Positions 52,588 to 61,472 are shown, counted from the stretch's first letter. The stretch: 64,000 nucleotides of DNA from Alphaproteobacteria bacterium (GCA_030425925.1 JAUHZO010000023.1:1-64000), one strand, 5' to 3'. Numbers and translations: made by a program. Notes: generated by a model not told the origin, from the letters alone.

Positions 52588-54135
52588 ATGGCACAGGCAG
52601 AAGCGCGCAGACGGTCCCGGGGCAGCGGCGGCGGCGCAGCGCGCCGCGCGGAACGCAGCGCGGTGAGCGTCGAGACGGCGAAGTACATCGAACGCAACAT
52701 CCCGAATTTCGAGATCCTCAACGAAGAGGCGCTGGAGATCATCGAGACCAACGCCGAAACGGTGCTGGAAGAGATCGGCGTGAACTTCGTCAACAACCCC
52801 GCCGCGCTGGAGCGCTGGCGCGCCGCCGGGGCCGATGTGCAGGGCGAGCGGGTCCGCCTGCCCAGGGGGCTGGCTCGGCAACTGGTCTCGACCGCGCCGT
52901 CGACCTTTACCCAGCACGCGCGCAACCCGGACCGCTCGGTGGTGATCGGCGGGCGCAACCTGGTGCTGGCCCCGGTCTACGGCCCGCCCTTCGTGCGCGA
53001 TCTGGACGGCGGGCGGCGCTATGCCACCATCGCCGATTTCCGCAATTTCGTGAAGCTGGGCTACATGTCGAAATGGCTGCACCATTCCGGCGGCACGGTG
53101 TGCGAACCCACCGACGTGGCGGTGAACAAGCGCCACCTGGACATGCTGCACGCCCACATGACGTTGTCGGACAAGCCCTTCATGGGTGCGGTGACCGAAC
53201 CCAGCCGGGCCCGCGACAGTGTCGAGATGTGCGAGATCCTGTTCGGCAAGGAATTTGTCCAGCAGAACACGGTGATGACCTCGCTGATCAACATCAACTC
53301 GCCGCTGACCTTCGATGACGTGATGATGGGTGCACTGGAGGTATTTGCGGAAAACAACCAGGCCTCGATCATCTCGCCCTTCATCGTGGGCGGGGCGATG
53401 GCGCCGGTGTCGGTGGCCGGCACGCTGACCCAGGTGCTGGCCGAGGTGCTGGCCGGCATCGCCTATTCCCAGCTGGTGCGCGCGGGCAGCCCGGTGATCT
53501 TCGGCGCGTTCGTCACCTCGATCGACATGAACTCCGGCGCGCCCACCTTCGGCACGCCCGAAGCCGCGCACATCACCTATGGCGCGGGCCAGCTGGCGCG
53601 GCGGCTGGGCCTGCCCTACCGGTCTGCCGGGTCGTTTTGCGGCTCCAAGCTGGCAGATGCGCAGGCGGCTTACGAGACGGCGAACTCGCTGAACATGGGG
53701 CTCTTGTCGGGCGTGAACTTCATGCTGCACGCCTGCGGCTGGCTTGAAGGCGGGCTGGTGGCCTCGTTCGAGAAATTCGTGATGGATGCCGACCAGCTGG
53801 GCACGCTGCACCACCTGGCGCGGGGGGTCGAGGTCGACACCAATGCGCAGGCGATGGACGCCATCCGCGAGGTCGGCCCGGGCGGGCACTATCTGGGATG
53901 CGCGCATACCCAGGCGAATTTCAAGCAGGCCTTCTGGCGCAGCGAGCTGCTGGACTACAAGCCGTTCGAGACCTGGTCCGAAGAAGGTGCCCGCGACACC
54001 GTGGTGCTGGCCAATGCCCGGGTGCGCAAGCTTCTGGACAGCTACCAGCAGCCCGGCATGGACCCTTCCATCGCCGAGGAACTGGCGGGTTACGTGGCGC
54101 AGAAGAAAGCGTCGATGCCCGACAGCTTTACCTGA
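52588..54135 (+). CDS. MttB-family trimethylamine/betaine-type methyltransferase, non-pyrrolysine
   Basis: The ATG at 52588 gives 515 residues; the TTG at 52585 is less likely. The TIM-barrel MttB motifs are visible (EEALEIIETNAETVLEEIGV, GGRNLVLAPVYGPPFVRDLD, DVAVNKRHLDMLHAHMTL, MTSLININSPLTFDDVMMGA, SAGSFCGSKLADAQAAYETA). No in-frame UAG interrupts it, so it is of the pyrrolysine-free type that includes glycine betaine and related methyltransferases. It would transfer a methyl group from a quaternary amine to the corrinoid protein. The true substrate is unknown. Confidence 0.92.
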   Translation: MAQAEARRRSRGSGGGAARRAERSAVSVETAKYIERNIPNFEILNEEALEIIETNAETVLEEIGVNFVNNPAALERWRAAGADVQGERVRLPRGLARQLVSTAPSTFTQHARNPDRSVVIGGRNLVLAPVYGPPFVRDLDGGRRYATIADFRNFVKLGYMSKWLHHSGGTVCEPTDVAVNKRHLDMLHAHMTLSDKPFMGAVTEPSRARDSVEMCEILFGKEFVQQNTVMTSLININSPLTFDDVMMGALEVFAENNQASIISPFIVGGAMAPVSVAGTLTQVLAEVLAGIAYSQLVRAGSPVIFGAFVTSIDMNSGAPTFGTPEAAHITYGAGQLARRLGLPYRSAGSFCGSKLADAQAAYETANSLNMGLLSGVNFMLHACGWLEGGLVASFEKFVMDADQLGTLHHLARGVEVDTNAQAMDAIREVGPGGHYLGCAHTQANFKQAFWRSELLDYKPFETWSEEGARDTVVLANARVRKLLDSYQQPGMDPSIAEELAGYVAQKKASMPDSFT

Positions 54136-54168
54136 GACAGGCCCGACACGACCGCCGCGCGCAGGGGG

Positions 54169-54456
54169 TCAGCCCTGCGCGCACCGCACCAGTTCCGCTT
54201 CGGCCATCATGGCGGCCAGCAATTCCACATGCCGCGCGATGGAATAGCTCGCATGGTCGGCGCGGCGCTTTTCGTCCTGCTCTGCCTCCAGCTCCATCAG
54301 CCGCATCAGCGCGGCCCCCGGCCGGGGCGGGGTGCCCGGCCCCAGCAGCCGCTGCAGGTGCAGCGTGCGGCGATATTCCGGCAACCCGGCGCGGGCCGCA
54401 CGGATCAGAAGGCCGGGGCGGCGCAAAGACTGCAACATACCAATCAGATCCTGCAT
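54169..54456 (-). CDS. DUF6477 family protein
   Basis: 95 residues (MQDLIGMLQSLRRPGLLIRA, ARAGLPEYRRTLHLQRLLGP, ALMRLMELEAEQDEKRRADH, SYSIARHVELLAAMMAEAEL), matching the small Rhodobacterales DUF6477 family. It is divergent from the DUF6456 gene 261 bp away, an arrangement recurring in this order. Function unknown; the name and pairing suggest a link with the CtrA-controlled DUF6456 regulator. Confidence 0.85.
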   Translation of the reverse strand: MQDLIGMLQSLRRPGLLIRAARAGLPEYRRTLHLQRLLGPGTPPRPGAALMRLMELEAEQDEKRRADHASYSIARHVELLAAMMAEAELVRCAQG

Positions 54457-54595
54457 GGGCTTTCTCCTTGCTTCGACGAGTCGGGGAGAGATTGCACAAC
54501 CATGCGGCGTGTTGCGTGCGAACGCGCCTGTCCGGGCGGAGTATTACCAGCTTGTTGATAATTCTCTGGAAAAAGTGTCCGCATCAGATGTGCGG

Positions 54596-54610
54596 TTAAG
54601 GAATGGGTAA
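54596..54610. promoter_or_regulatory. Possible CtrA-like site upstream of the DUF6456 gene
   Basis: TTAA (54596-54599), seven bases, then GTAA (54607-54610), one mismatch from the TTAA-N7-TTAA CtrA consensus. It lies 108 bp before the DUF6456 start in the shared divergent region with DUF6477. Confidence 0.35.
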
Positions 54611-54717
54611 GAAATACACGCCTAGGTTGATCCTGCTGAAAGGGTGCGCAGTGCGCGCGCCCGGTGACCGGCGACCGGCCCTGCCACTCATTGCCGGACG
54701 CCATCCGGGGGACTTTG

Positions 54718-55833
54718 ATGATGACCGACACTTGCAGGGATGTCCTGTCAGATCGCCTGCCCGACTGGGTGCCTGACGCCGCGCGGGTCTACCTGGCGCA
54801 TACCGAAAAGGGCCGTTCCATCCGGCAGATCGCACGCGAGGCGGGCTGCCATGCCTCGACCGTGCTGCGCCAGGTGCGCCGGATCGAAACCCGCCGCGAC
54901 GATCCGCTGATCGACGCCGCGCTGCACACGCTGTCCCGGCCCGCCGGGTTCCAGCCTACCAGCATGAAGGACACGGCCCAGATGACAGAGCCGGATCACG
55001 ACCAGCCCACACCGGACGAACAGACCCTTGCGCGCGAGGCCAGGCGCATCCTGCGCCGGCTCAGCGAGAGCGGCGCGGTGCTGGCGGTGGCCGCGCAGAT
55101 GGACAAGGCGGTGGTCGTGCGTGATCTGGGCGAGGGCGGCAGCGCCCGCACCGCCGTGGTCGAGGCGGCGATTGCGCAGGCCATGGCGCTGAAGGACTGG
55201 ATCGCCTGCGCCGAGCCGGGCCGCATCTCGCGCTACCGGATCACCGCGGCGGGGCGCGCGGCGCTCAACCGCTTGATGGCCGAACAGGAAAGCCGCCTGC
55301 GCGGCTTTGCCGAGACGCAGGCCGGCTTTGACACCGGGGGCCAGGCCGAGGCGGCGCTGGACGCGGTGGACCGCGACCCGCGCATCAAGACCGGCCGCTA
55401 CCTGCTGGCGGAAAGCCCGCTGGTGGCGCTGGCGCGGCGCCGCGACAAGGACGGCACCCCCTTTCTGGACGAGACGCTGGTGGCCGCGGGCGAACGTCTG
55501 CGCGAGGATTTCGAACTGGCGCAGATCGGCCCGCGCAGCGCGCAGAACTGGGATCACTTCCTGACCGGCGACGCGCCGGCCGGCACCGCCGGGCAGGACG
55601 GCTACGGGGCCGAGATCGCCCGCGCCCGCGTCGAAGCTGCGCTGCGCGATCTGGGGCCGGGACTGGGCGACGTGGCATTGCGCTGCTGCTGCTATCTCGA
55701 AGGTCTGGAAACCACCGAACGTCGTCTGGGCTGGTCGGCACGGTCGGGCAAGATCGTGTTGCGCATCGCGCTGCAGCGGCTGCACCGGCACTACCAGGAA
55801 CGCGCCAAGACCGGCGGCGATCTGATCGGCTGA
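54718..55833 (+). CDS. DUF6456 helix-turn-helix protein, GafA-like
   Basis: 371 residues (ATGATG at 54718). The N-terminal HTH is HTEKGRSIRQIAREAGCHAS with TVLRQVRRIETRRDD (about 25-60). A middle winged-helix-like part (SGAVLAVAAQMDKAVVVRDL, CAEPGRISRYRITAAGRAAL) precedes a C-terminal domain with ALRCCCYLEGLETTERRLGW and KIVLRIALQRLHRHY, the DUF6456 signature. The architecture resembles GafA of Rhodobacter capsulatus, an activator of gene transfer agent expression. GTA structural genes are not in the window. A hairpin follows. Confidence 0.8.
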   Translation: MMTDTCRDVLSDRLPDWVPDAARVYLAHTEKGRSIRQIAREAGCHASTVLRQVRRIETRRDDPLIDAALHTLSRPAGFQPTSMKDTAQMTEPDHDQPTPDEQTLAREARRILRRLSESGAVLAVAAQMDKAVVVRDLGEGGSARTAVVEAAIAQAMALKDWIACAEPGRISRYRITAAGRAALNRLMAEQESRLRGFAETQAGFDTGGQAEAALDAVDRDPRIKTGRYLLAESPLVALARRRDKDGTPFLDETLVAAGERLREDFELAQIGPRSAQNWDHFLTGDAPAGTAGQDGYGAEIARARVEAALRDLGPGLGDVALRCCCYLEGLETTERRLGWSARSGKIVLRIALQRLHRHYQERAKTGGDLIG

Positions 55834-55879
55834 AGCGACATCTGCCGCTTGCGCCCTTGCGCCGCGTGCAACCCCGCTG

Positions 55880-55907
55880 GCCCCCGGTTGCAGGCCGGGC
55901 CGGGGGC
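55880..55907 (+). terminator. Terminator-like hairpin after the DUF6456 gene
   Basis: GCCCCCGG (55880-55887) pairs with CCGGGGGC (55900-55907), 47 bp after the stop. No T-run follows. Confidence 0.5.
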
Positions 55908-56074
55908 GCAAAGACGCGCCCGGCCCGGAACCCGTTGATAACACGAGGTAACGGTGCAGGGGGCACTCATTACCTTGGGGATGCGCCGCTGTTTGACAGC
56001 GAAAGCGGTACTGGAAACCCCCCCTGCAATTCCGTAATACTGACCCGACGACAACGCTTCGCGGGGAAAAAGCC

Positions 56075-57025
56075 ATGCGTGACCTCAGAATGCCGCAGGA
56101 CCGCCACCCGGAAAAGGCGCACCGCCCGGACAATGCCCAGCCCAAGAAGCCGGACTGGATCCGGGTCAAGGCGCCGGGGGGCGAAGGCTATAACGAGACC
56201 CGCCGGATCATGCGCGAGCACAAGCTGGTGACCGTCTGCGAAGAGGCGGGCTGCCCCAATGCCGGCGAGTGCTGGAACCAGGGCCACGCCACCATGATGA
56301 TCATGGGCGAGATCTGCACCCGCGGCTGCACCTTCTGCAACGTGGCCACGGGCCGGCCGCAGGCGCTGGACCCGTTCGAACCGGGCCGCGTCGCGGATGC
56401 CGTGCAGAAGCTGGGGCTGAACCATGTCGTGATCACCAGCGTCGACCGGGACGATCTGGACGATGGCGGGGCGGAGCATTTTGCCCAGACCATCCGCGCC
56501 GTGCGCCATCGCGCGCCGGGGACGACGATCGAGATCCTGACACCGGACTTTCTGAAATGCGATGCCAGCGCGCTGGACGTGGTGGTCGCAGCGAAACCCG
56601 ACGTGTTCAACCACAATCTTGAGACCGTGCCCGGCCTTTACCCCGAGGTCCGCCCCGGTGCGCGCTATTTCCACTCGCTGCGCCTGTTGCAGCGGGTCAA
56701 GGAGATCGACCCGACGATCTTCACCAAGTCCGGCATCATGGTCGGCCTGGGCGAGGACGGGCAGGCGGTGCGCCAGGTGATGGACGACATGCGCGCCGCG
56801 GATGTGGATTTCCTGACCATCGGCCAGTACCTGCAGCCCACGCCCAAGCATCACCGGGTGGACCGCTTTGTCACCCCCGAGGAATTCGCCGCCTATGAAA
56901 AGGCGGCCTGGGGCAAGGGGTTCCTCATGGTCTCGGCCACGCCGCTGACGCGGTCGTCTTACCACGCGGGCGACGATTTTGCCCGGCTGCGGGACGCGCG
57001 CACGGCACGGCTTGCCAAGGTCTAG
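56075..57025 (+). CDS. lipA: Lipoyl synthase
   Basis: 316 residues. LipA is a radical SAM enzyme that inserts two sulfurs into octanoyl-lipoyl domains of dehydrogenase complexes. The auxiliary cluster Cys motif is [13 protein letters not shown] (about 50-62) and the radical SAM motif is [16 protein letters not shown]. Further motifs are [15 protein letters not shown] and [13 protein letters not shown], and the C-terminal Ser ligand lies in the TRSSYHAGD segment. Its start region [15 protein letters not shown] is typical of Rhodobacterales. It ends near a hairpin and is convergent with the SRPBCC gene. Confidence 0.97.
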   Translation: MRDLRMPQDRHPEKAHRPDNAQPKKPDWIRVKAPGGEGYNETRRIMREHKLVTVCEEAGCPNAGECWNQGHATMMIMGEICTRGCTFCNVATGRPQALDPFEPGRVADAVQKLGLNHVVITSVDRDDLDDGGAEHFAQTIRAVRHRAPGTTIEILTPDFLKCDASALDVVVAAKPDVFNHNLETVPGLYPEVRPGARYFHSLRLLQRVKEIDPTIFTKSGIMVGLGEDGQAVRQVMDDMRAADVDFLTIGQYLQPTPKHHRVDRFVTPEEFAAYEKAAWGKGFLMVSATPLTRSSYHAGDDFARLRDARTARLAKV

Positions 57026-57031
57026 GGCTTT

Positions 57032-57050
57032 GGCCCGCGCGCAGCGGGCC
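57032..57050. terminator. Hairpin between lipA and the SRPBCC gene
   Basis: GGCCCGC (57032-57038) pairs with GCGGGCC (57044-57050), 7 bp after lipA. It could serve both converging genes, but no T-run is present on either side. Confidence 0.5.
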
Positions 57051-57078
57051 GACTGTGCCGCTTCGCCAATGGCCCCGG

Positions 57079-57594
57079 TCAAAGCGGCCAGTTGCCGACC
57101 GCCTGAGACTTCTTGGCCAGCCGCGACAGGACCGGCCCCAGAACCCCGACAAGCCGTCCGGTAAAGGCCGGCTTGCCCGTCTCGCTCATCGCCTTGAGGT
57201 TCGAGGCGATAAAGCCCTGAGAAGACACCATTTCCTTGGCCAGCTTGCTGCCGGGAACAAGGTTGTCGATGCGCAGTTCGAACTCTGTTCCGCCGTCCTT
57301 TTCCCGCAACTCGTAGGTCACGGTCACTTTGGGTTCGTCGATATTCGTCATGCGGAACGTATGGGCATAGACATGCGGCGGCTCAAAGCGCAGCACCTCG
57401 CCCACCACCATGGCAACGCGGCGATTGGCGCTGACCATCCGGTAACGCGCGCCGGTGCGCAGGCCGTCCCTGGTTTCGCAGATCGCGCCAAAGAAGAACG
57501 GCAACGCCTCGTCGGTCTTGACCAGCGTGTTCCAGACCGTTTCGATCGGGGCGTTGATCATCACGCGGTTGATGTTGGTGGTCTCTGACGTCAT
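57079..57594 (-). CDS. SRPBCC/AHSA1-type protein
   Basis: The ATG at 57594 gives 171 residues of the START-like SRPBCC fold (MTSETTNINRVMINAPIETV, WNTLVKTDEALPFFFGAICE, VLRFEPPHVYAHTFRM, TFELRIDNL-like FELRIDNLVPGSKLAKEMVS). Such proteins act as small-molecule binding or activator proteins. It is translationally coupled to the upstream ArsR gene (4-bp overlap), a pairing common in AHSA1/ArsR operons. The signal is not known. Confidence 0.88.
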   Translation of the reverse strand: MTSETTNINRVMINAPIETVWNTLVKTDEALPFFFGAICETRDGLRTGARYRMVSANRRVAMVVGEVLRFEPPHVYAHTFRMTNIDEPKVTVTYELREKDGGTEFELRIDNLVPGSKLAKEMVSSQGFIASNLKAMSETGKPAFTGRLVGVLGPVLSRLAKKSQAVGNWPL

Positions 57595-57929
57595 TCTTCC
57601 TGATCCTTTCTTGCGCGCCGGGCCGCGGCCTCGGCGATGGATTTCACGAGGCTCATGCGGTCGAGCCAATGGGCAGAAAACCTGTCGGTCCAGCGCTCGT
57701 AGATCGCCTGGATCGGCATGGCGTTGAGGTACAAACGACGCGACCGACCGTCTTTCTTGCTGATCACAAGCCCGGCTTCTTCCAGAACCTTGAGATGGTT
57801 CATGATCGCGATCCGCGACACGTCGAACCGGGCGGCAAGTTCCCCGACGCTTTGCCCCGGCTTGTCATGCAGATGGTCCAGCATCTGCCGCCGACTGGTG
57901 TGGGAGAGCGCCGCAAAGGTCTTGTCCAT
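57591..57929 (-). CDS. ArsR family winged-helix regulator
   Basis: Taking the ATG at 57929 (MDKTFAALSHTSRRQMLDHL) gives 112 residues; an ATG at 57947 would place the start inside a 26-bp palindrome. The winged helix is SVGELAARFDVSRIAIMNHL with KVLEEAGLVISKKDGRSRRL, typical of AHSA1-associated ArsR proteins without metal-binding Cys. Operon with the SRPBCC gene. Autoregulation through the adjacent palindrome is likely. Confidence 0.92.
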   Translation of the reverse strand: MDKTFAALSHTSRRQMLDHLHDKPGQSVGELAARFDVSRIAIMNHLKVLEEAGLVISKKDGRSRRLYLNAMPIQAIYERWTDRFSAHWLDRMSLVKSIAEAAARRARKDQEE

Positions 57930-57938
57930 GTCGCTATC

Positions 57939-57964
57939 TGTAATCATGTAATTACATGATTACA
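57939..57964. promoter_or_regulatory. 26-bp perfect palindrome, probable ArsR operator
   Basis: The arms TGTAATCATGTAA and TTACATGATTACA abut exactly. It starts 10 bp upstream of the preferred ArsR start and would overlap the alternative one, so binding there would block the arsR/SRPBCC operon. Confidence 0.75.
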
Positions 57965-58007
57965 TATGGGCGGCGAAGTCCAGCACAATCTGACGCCCGC
58001 ACGCCAT

Positions 58008-58036
58008 AAGGCTCCGTCCCGGAGAGACGGAGCCTT
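58008..58036 (-). terminator. Terminator-like hairpin after the diheme cytochrome gene
   Basis: AAGGCTCCGTC (58008-58018) pairs perfectly with GACGGAGCCTT (58026-58036), a very stable 11-bp stem, 28 bp past the cytochrome stop on the minus strand. It has only a short T-tail. Confidence 0.65.
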
Positions 58037-58063
58037 GGCGCGTCAAACGCGTCGGACGGGATG

Positions 58064-58945
58064 TCAGGGTGCGCTCAGAGCCTTTACATAGGCTGCCACG
58101 GCGGCGCGATCCCCGGCGGGGAGTTTCGAGAAATTGTCCACCACCGCCACCATGTGGCCGCCGGCGCTGTCAAACTCGGGGGTAAAGCCGGTTTCGAGGT
58201 AATAGGCGATGTCCTGGGCCGACCAGTCCAGCTGATCCGGGGTCAGCGCCGGGATGGTGCCGCGCCCCGACGGGTTCGGTGCGCCGGCCATCCAGCGCGC
58301 CGTGTCCAGCGCCCCCAGCGCGTTGCGCGGGGTATGGCATTCGGCGCAATGGGCCAGCGCTTCGACCAGGTAGCGGCCGCGCTCCAGTTCGGGGGTCGGG
58401 GCCTCGGCGACCCAGCCCTCGGTGGTGAAGAACAGGAACTTCCACCCGCCCACGCTGCGGCGGATGTTGAAGGGAAAGCCCACGTCATGCGCCTGCGATG
58501 CGGTGTCGTCCGCGGGAAGGCCTTGCATGTAGGCCCACAGATCGACCAGATCCTGATCGGTCATCCGGGCATAGGCAGTATAGGGAAAGGCGGGGTAGTA
58601 GTGCTTGCCCGACGGCGACACGCCGCGCAGCACCGCATTGGCGAAATCCGCCTGCGACCAGCCCTGAAGCCCGGCCTGCGAGGGCGAGATGTTGGGCGCG
58701 TAGAACGTGCCGAAATCCGAGGCAAAGGCCTGGCCCCCGGCCAGCACCAGCTTGTCGTCAGAGCCCGGTGCGTGGTGGCACGAGGCGCAGCCGGCGGCGG
58801 TGAACACCGCCTGACCGCGTGTCGTGTCGCCGGTCAGCCCGGCAAGGCGCGCCGCGTCCACCCGGGACGGGGCCGTGACCCACAATCCGATCCCGGCCCC
58901 GATAAGCGCGGCCAGGACAAGGGCGATCAGGACGCGGCGCAGCAT
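58064..58945 (-). CDS. Diheme cytochrome c
   Basis: 293 residues with an N-terminal signal anchor (VLIALVLAALIGAGIGLWV). Two CxxCH heme sites are present: AAGCASCHHAPG (about residue 53) and LAHCAECHTPRN (about 200). Distal Met candidates lie in the second half of each domain. It resembles diheme cytochrome c subunits of alcohol or other periplasmic dehydrogenases. Probably an electron carrier or dehydrogenase partner in the periplasm. It is the second gene of an operon with a cytochrome c'-type protein. Confidence 0.88.
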   Translation of the reverse strand: MLRRVLIALVLAALIGAGIGLWVTAPSRVDAARLAGLTGDTTRGQAVFTAAGCASCHHAPGSDDKLVLAGGQAFASDFGTFYAPNISPSQAGLQGWSQADFANAVLRGVSPSGKHYYPAFPYTAYARMTDQDLVDLWAYMQGLPADDTASQAHDVGFPFNIRRSVGGWKFLFFTTEGWVAEAPTPELERGRYLVEALAHCAECHTPRNALGALDTARWMAGAPNPSGRGTIPALTPDQLDWSAQDIAYYLETGFTPEFDSAGGHMVAVVDNFSKLPAGDRAAVAAYVKALSAP

Positions 58946-58948
58946 GGT

Positions 58949-59407
58949 TCAGGACTGCGGTGCGCGATAGGCGTCGTGGCAGGCCTTGCAGGTGCCGCCG
59001 ATGGTGCCCAGGGCGGGGCCGATGGCCTCGGGGCCTTCGCCGGCCGCGGCCTGCATGACCTTGGCGGCTTCGCCGAAGGCGTTCCACTTGGCCACGACGT
59101 CATCGAGGTTGTCCCAGATTTCCGCCTTGGCGCGGGTGCCTTCGATGGACATCTCGTCGGTGCCTTCGACCCAGAGGGGGGCCGGGTTGACCATCGAGAT
59201 CCCCACCAGCGAGTCGGCGGCGGCCTGCGCGGTGGCGGCGTCGTATTCGATCGCGCCCTTGGCGATGCCGCCCAGGATGCCGAGGTTGATCGCCATGATC
59301 TGGAACTGGCCCTGACGCGCCTTCACTTCCTTGGGCAGGTCCTGTGCGAAGGCGGCGGTTGCGGTCAGCGCGGTGGCGGCTGCCAGTGCGGCAAAGGTCT
59401 TGTACAT
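58949..59407 (-). CDS. Cytochrome c' / c-556 family protein
   Basis: 152 residues with a signal peptide (MYKTFAALAAATALTATAAF). A four-helix-bundle cytochrome with the heme site near the C-terminus (GGTCKACHDAYR, CxxCH). Members bind heme with one axial His and can carry electrons or bind NO. The gene lies 3 bp upstream of the diheme cytochrome gene, and both are divergent from a LysR regulator. Confidence 0.92.
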   Translation of the reverse strand: MYKTFAALAAATALTATAAFAQDLPKEVKARQGQFQIMAINLGILGGIAKGAIEYDAATAQAAADSLVGISMVNPAPLWVEGTDEMSIEGTRAKAEIWDNLDDVVAKWNAFGEAAKVMQAAAGEGPEAIGPALGTIGGTCKACHDAYRAPQS

Positions 59408-59480
59408 GTGTGTCTCCCTGATGTGACCATATGTCGAATGCTAGTATGAACAGGTTCAGTAACAAATATATTCGCCAAAG

Positions 59481-60365
59481 ATGCAAGCCGGGGTTCGATT
59501 CTTGCACAAGGTCAACTGGGACGATCTGCGCTATGTGCTGGCCGTTGCGTCCGAAGGCTCGGTGGCGCGGGCGGCGCGCAGGCTGGGCGTCAACCATGCA
59601 ACGGTGCTGCGCCGGGTGACCGCCTTCGAGGAGGCGGCAGGCGGGCCTGTGTTCGAACGCAGCGCCCAGGGCTACCGCCTGCGCCCCGATCGCGCAGCTG
59701 TGATCGAGGCGGCGCGCGAGGCCGAAGAGGCGCTGGCCCGCGCCGCCGCCCATTTGCGCGGTGACCGGGACGGGGCGGGAACGGTGATGCGGCTGACCTC
59801 GGTCGACAGCCTCTGCACCACGGTGCTGGCCGACGGCCATGCCAGGATCGCCCGGCGCATCGCGCCGCACCGGCTGGAGATGGTGGTGGCCAATGCGCAT
59901 CTCGATCTGGCGCGGCTGCAGGCCGACATGACGGTGCGCCCCGCGCTGCACCTGCCCGAAGAGATGACCGGCTGCCAGGTGGCCGAGATGGGGCTGGGGG
60001 TCTATGCCGTGGCCGATGCGCCCGAAACCTGGCTGGGCCTGTCCGGCCCGCTGGCCAGCGCGGTGCCGGGCCGCTGGATGGCCGAGAACGTGCCGCCGGG
60101 GCAGGTGGCAGGGCAGGCCGACAGCTTTGTCGTGCTGCGCGAACTGGCGCGGCGCGGGCAGGGGCGGGCGATCCTGCCCTGCATCCTGGGCGATGCCGCA
60201 CCCGAACTGGTGAGGCTGGACGTCACCCCCGCGCTGCCCGGCATCCCGGTCTGGGTCGCCACCCATCGCGATCTTGCCGGGCGCGACCGGATCGAACGGC
60301 TGCGCGGCGCGGTGACCGCCGTTCTCGAAGCGCAGGCCGACGCGCTGGCTGGCCGCGTCAGGTGA
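59481..60365 (+). CDS. LysR family regulator divergent from the cytochrome pair
   Basis: 294 residues. The HTH is [20 protein letters not shown] with [20 protein letters not shown], followed by an effector domain that is shorter and more divergent than typical LysR. It is divergent from the two cytochrome c genes, probably their regulator. Its stop overlaps the end of the convergent hpt gene by 8 bp. Confidence 0.85.
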   Translation: MQAGVRFLHKVNWDDLRYVLAVASEGSVARAARRLGVNHATVLRRVTAFEEAAGGPVFERSAQGYRLRPDRAAVIEAAREAEEALARAAAHLRGDRDGAGTVMRLTSVDSLCTTVLADGHARIARRIAPHRLEMVVANAHLDLARLQADMTVRPALHLPEEMTGCQVAEMGLGVYAVADAPETWLGLSGPLASAVPGRWMAENVPPGQVAGQADSFVVLRELARRGQGRAILPCILGDAAPELVRLDVTPALPGIPVWVATHRDLAGRDRIERLRGAVTAVLEAQADALAGRVR

Positions 60366-60894
60366 ACCGCACCTTGCCGATATAGGGCAGGTTGCGGTTG
60401 CGCTGCGCGTAGTCGATCCCGTAGCCCACGACAAATTCGTCGGGGATCTCGAACCCGGTCCAGTCGGCCCTGATCTCCACCTCGCGCCGCGTCGGCTTGT
60501 CCAGAAGGGCAATCACCTTGAGTTTGCGCGGCCCGCGTTTCTCCAGCATGTGGATCACGTGGGACATGGTGAACCCGGTGTCGATGATGTCCTCGACCAC
60601 CAGAACGTCGCGGCCTTCGATGCCGCCGCGCAGGTCCTTCAGGATGCGCACCTCGCGGCTCGATTCCATCTTGTCGCCGTAAGACGAGGCTTCGAGGAAA
60701 TCGACCTCTACCGGCAGGTCCAGTTCGCGCACGAGGTCCGCGATGAAGACGAAGCTGCCGCGCAACAGCCCCACGACCACCAGCTTCTCGGTATCGGCGA
60801 ACTCCTGTTCGATCTGGTGCGCCAGAGCCTCGATCCGGGCGGCGATGGCCTTGGCCGAGATCATCTCGTCTACGACATAAGGACGCTGTGTCAT
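60358..60894 (-). CDS. hpt: Hypoxanthine phosphoribosyltransferase
   Basis: The ATG at 60894 ([20 protein letters not shown]) gives 178 residues. Purine salvage enzyme converting hypoxanthine or guanine with PRPP to IMP or GMP. The PRPP-binding motif is [40 protein letters not shown] and [18 protein letters not shown] are also conserved. Convergent and overlapping with the LysR gene. Confidence 0.95.
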   Translation of the reverse strand: MTQRPYVVDEMISAKAIAARIEALAHQIEQEFADTEKLVVVGLLRGSFVFIADLVRELDLPVEVDFLEASSYGDKMESSREVRILKDLRGGIEGRDVLVVEDIIDTGFTMSHVIHMLEKRGPRKLKVIALLDKPTRREVEIRADWTGFEIPDEFVVGYGIDYAQRNRNLPYIGKVRFT

Positions 60895-60965
60895 GCGATA
60901 TCCCTTGAAATTCCGGGCCGAGAATACGAAATCGGACGCCATTGTCACGAACGGAAAAGGGCGAC

Positions 60966-61415
60966 ATGCCGACCCACTCGGAAACGCGCACGCTGCCATA
61001 TACCGCCGGGCAGATGTACGACCTTGTTGCCGATGTGGGCAGCTATCCGCAGTTCCTGCCATGGACGGCGGCCGCGCGGATCCGATCGCGCGAGGATTGC
61101 GGCGATCATGAGGTGATGCTGGCCGACCTGGTGATCTCGTTCAAGGTGTTCCGTGAACGGTTCGGCTCGCGCGTGACGCTCTGGCCCGACCGGCGGCGCA
61201 TCGAGACCGAATACCTGGACGGCCCGTTCCGGCACATGGTGTCGACCTGGGAATTCACCGATGTCGACGGCGGAGTCGAGGTGGCGTTCTTCGTCGATTT
61301 CGAATTCAGGAACCGCATCCTGCAAAGCGCGGCGGGCCTGTTCTTTTTCGAGGCGATGCAGCGCATCGTCCGCGCCTTCGAGGCGCGCGCGGCAGACCTT
61401 TATGGCGCGCCCTGA
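60966..61415 (+). CDS. RatA/Coq10-type START-domain protein
   Basis: The ATG at 60966 gives 149 residues of the polyketide cyclase/COQ10 family ([69 protein letters not shown]). Homologues bind coenzyme Q or act as ribosome-association factors (RatA); in alphaproteobacteria a role in ubiquinone handling is assumed. It is divergent from hpt (71-bp gap). Confidence 0.9.
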   Translation: MPTHSETRTLPYTAGQMYDLVADVGSYPQFLPWTAAARIRSREDCGDHEVMLADLVISFKVFRERFGSRVTLWPDRRRIETEYLDGPFRHMVSTWEFTDVDGGVEVAFFVDFEFRNRILQSAAGLFFFEAMQRIVRAFEARAADLYGAP

Positions 61416-61472
61416 CTGGATTGCACCTGTCGGCCATCGCGCTAGGGTGCCTGCACCTGACGCGGAAGGGCC

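Noticed and set aside
52588-54135. Pyrrolysine-containing trimethylamine methyltransferase
   Set aside because: The frame is uninterrupted by UAG, so it belongs to the pyrrolysine-free branch.
59488-59512. tRNA-like T-arm sequence (GGTTCGATTC)
   Set aside because: No acceptor stem, D-arm or anticodon arm can be built around it; it lies in the start of a LysR gene.
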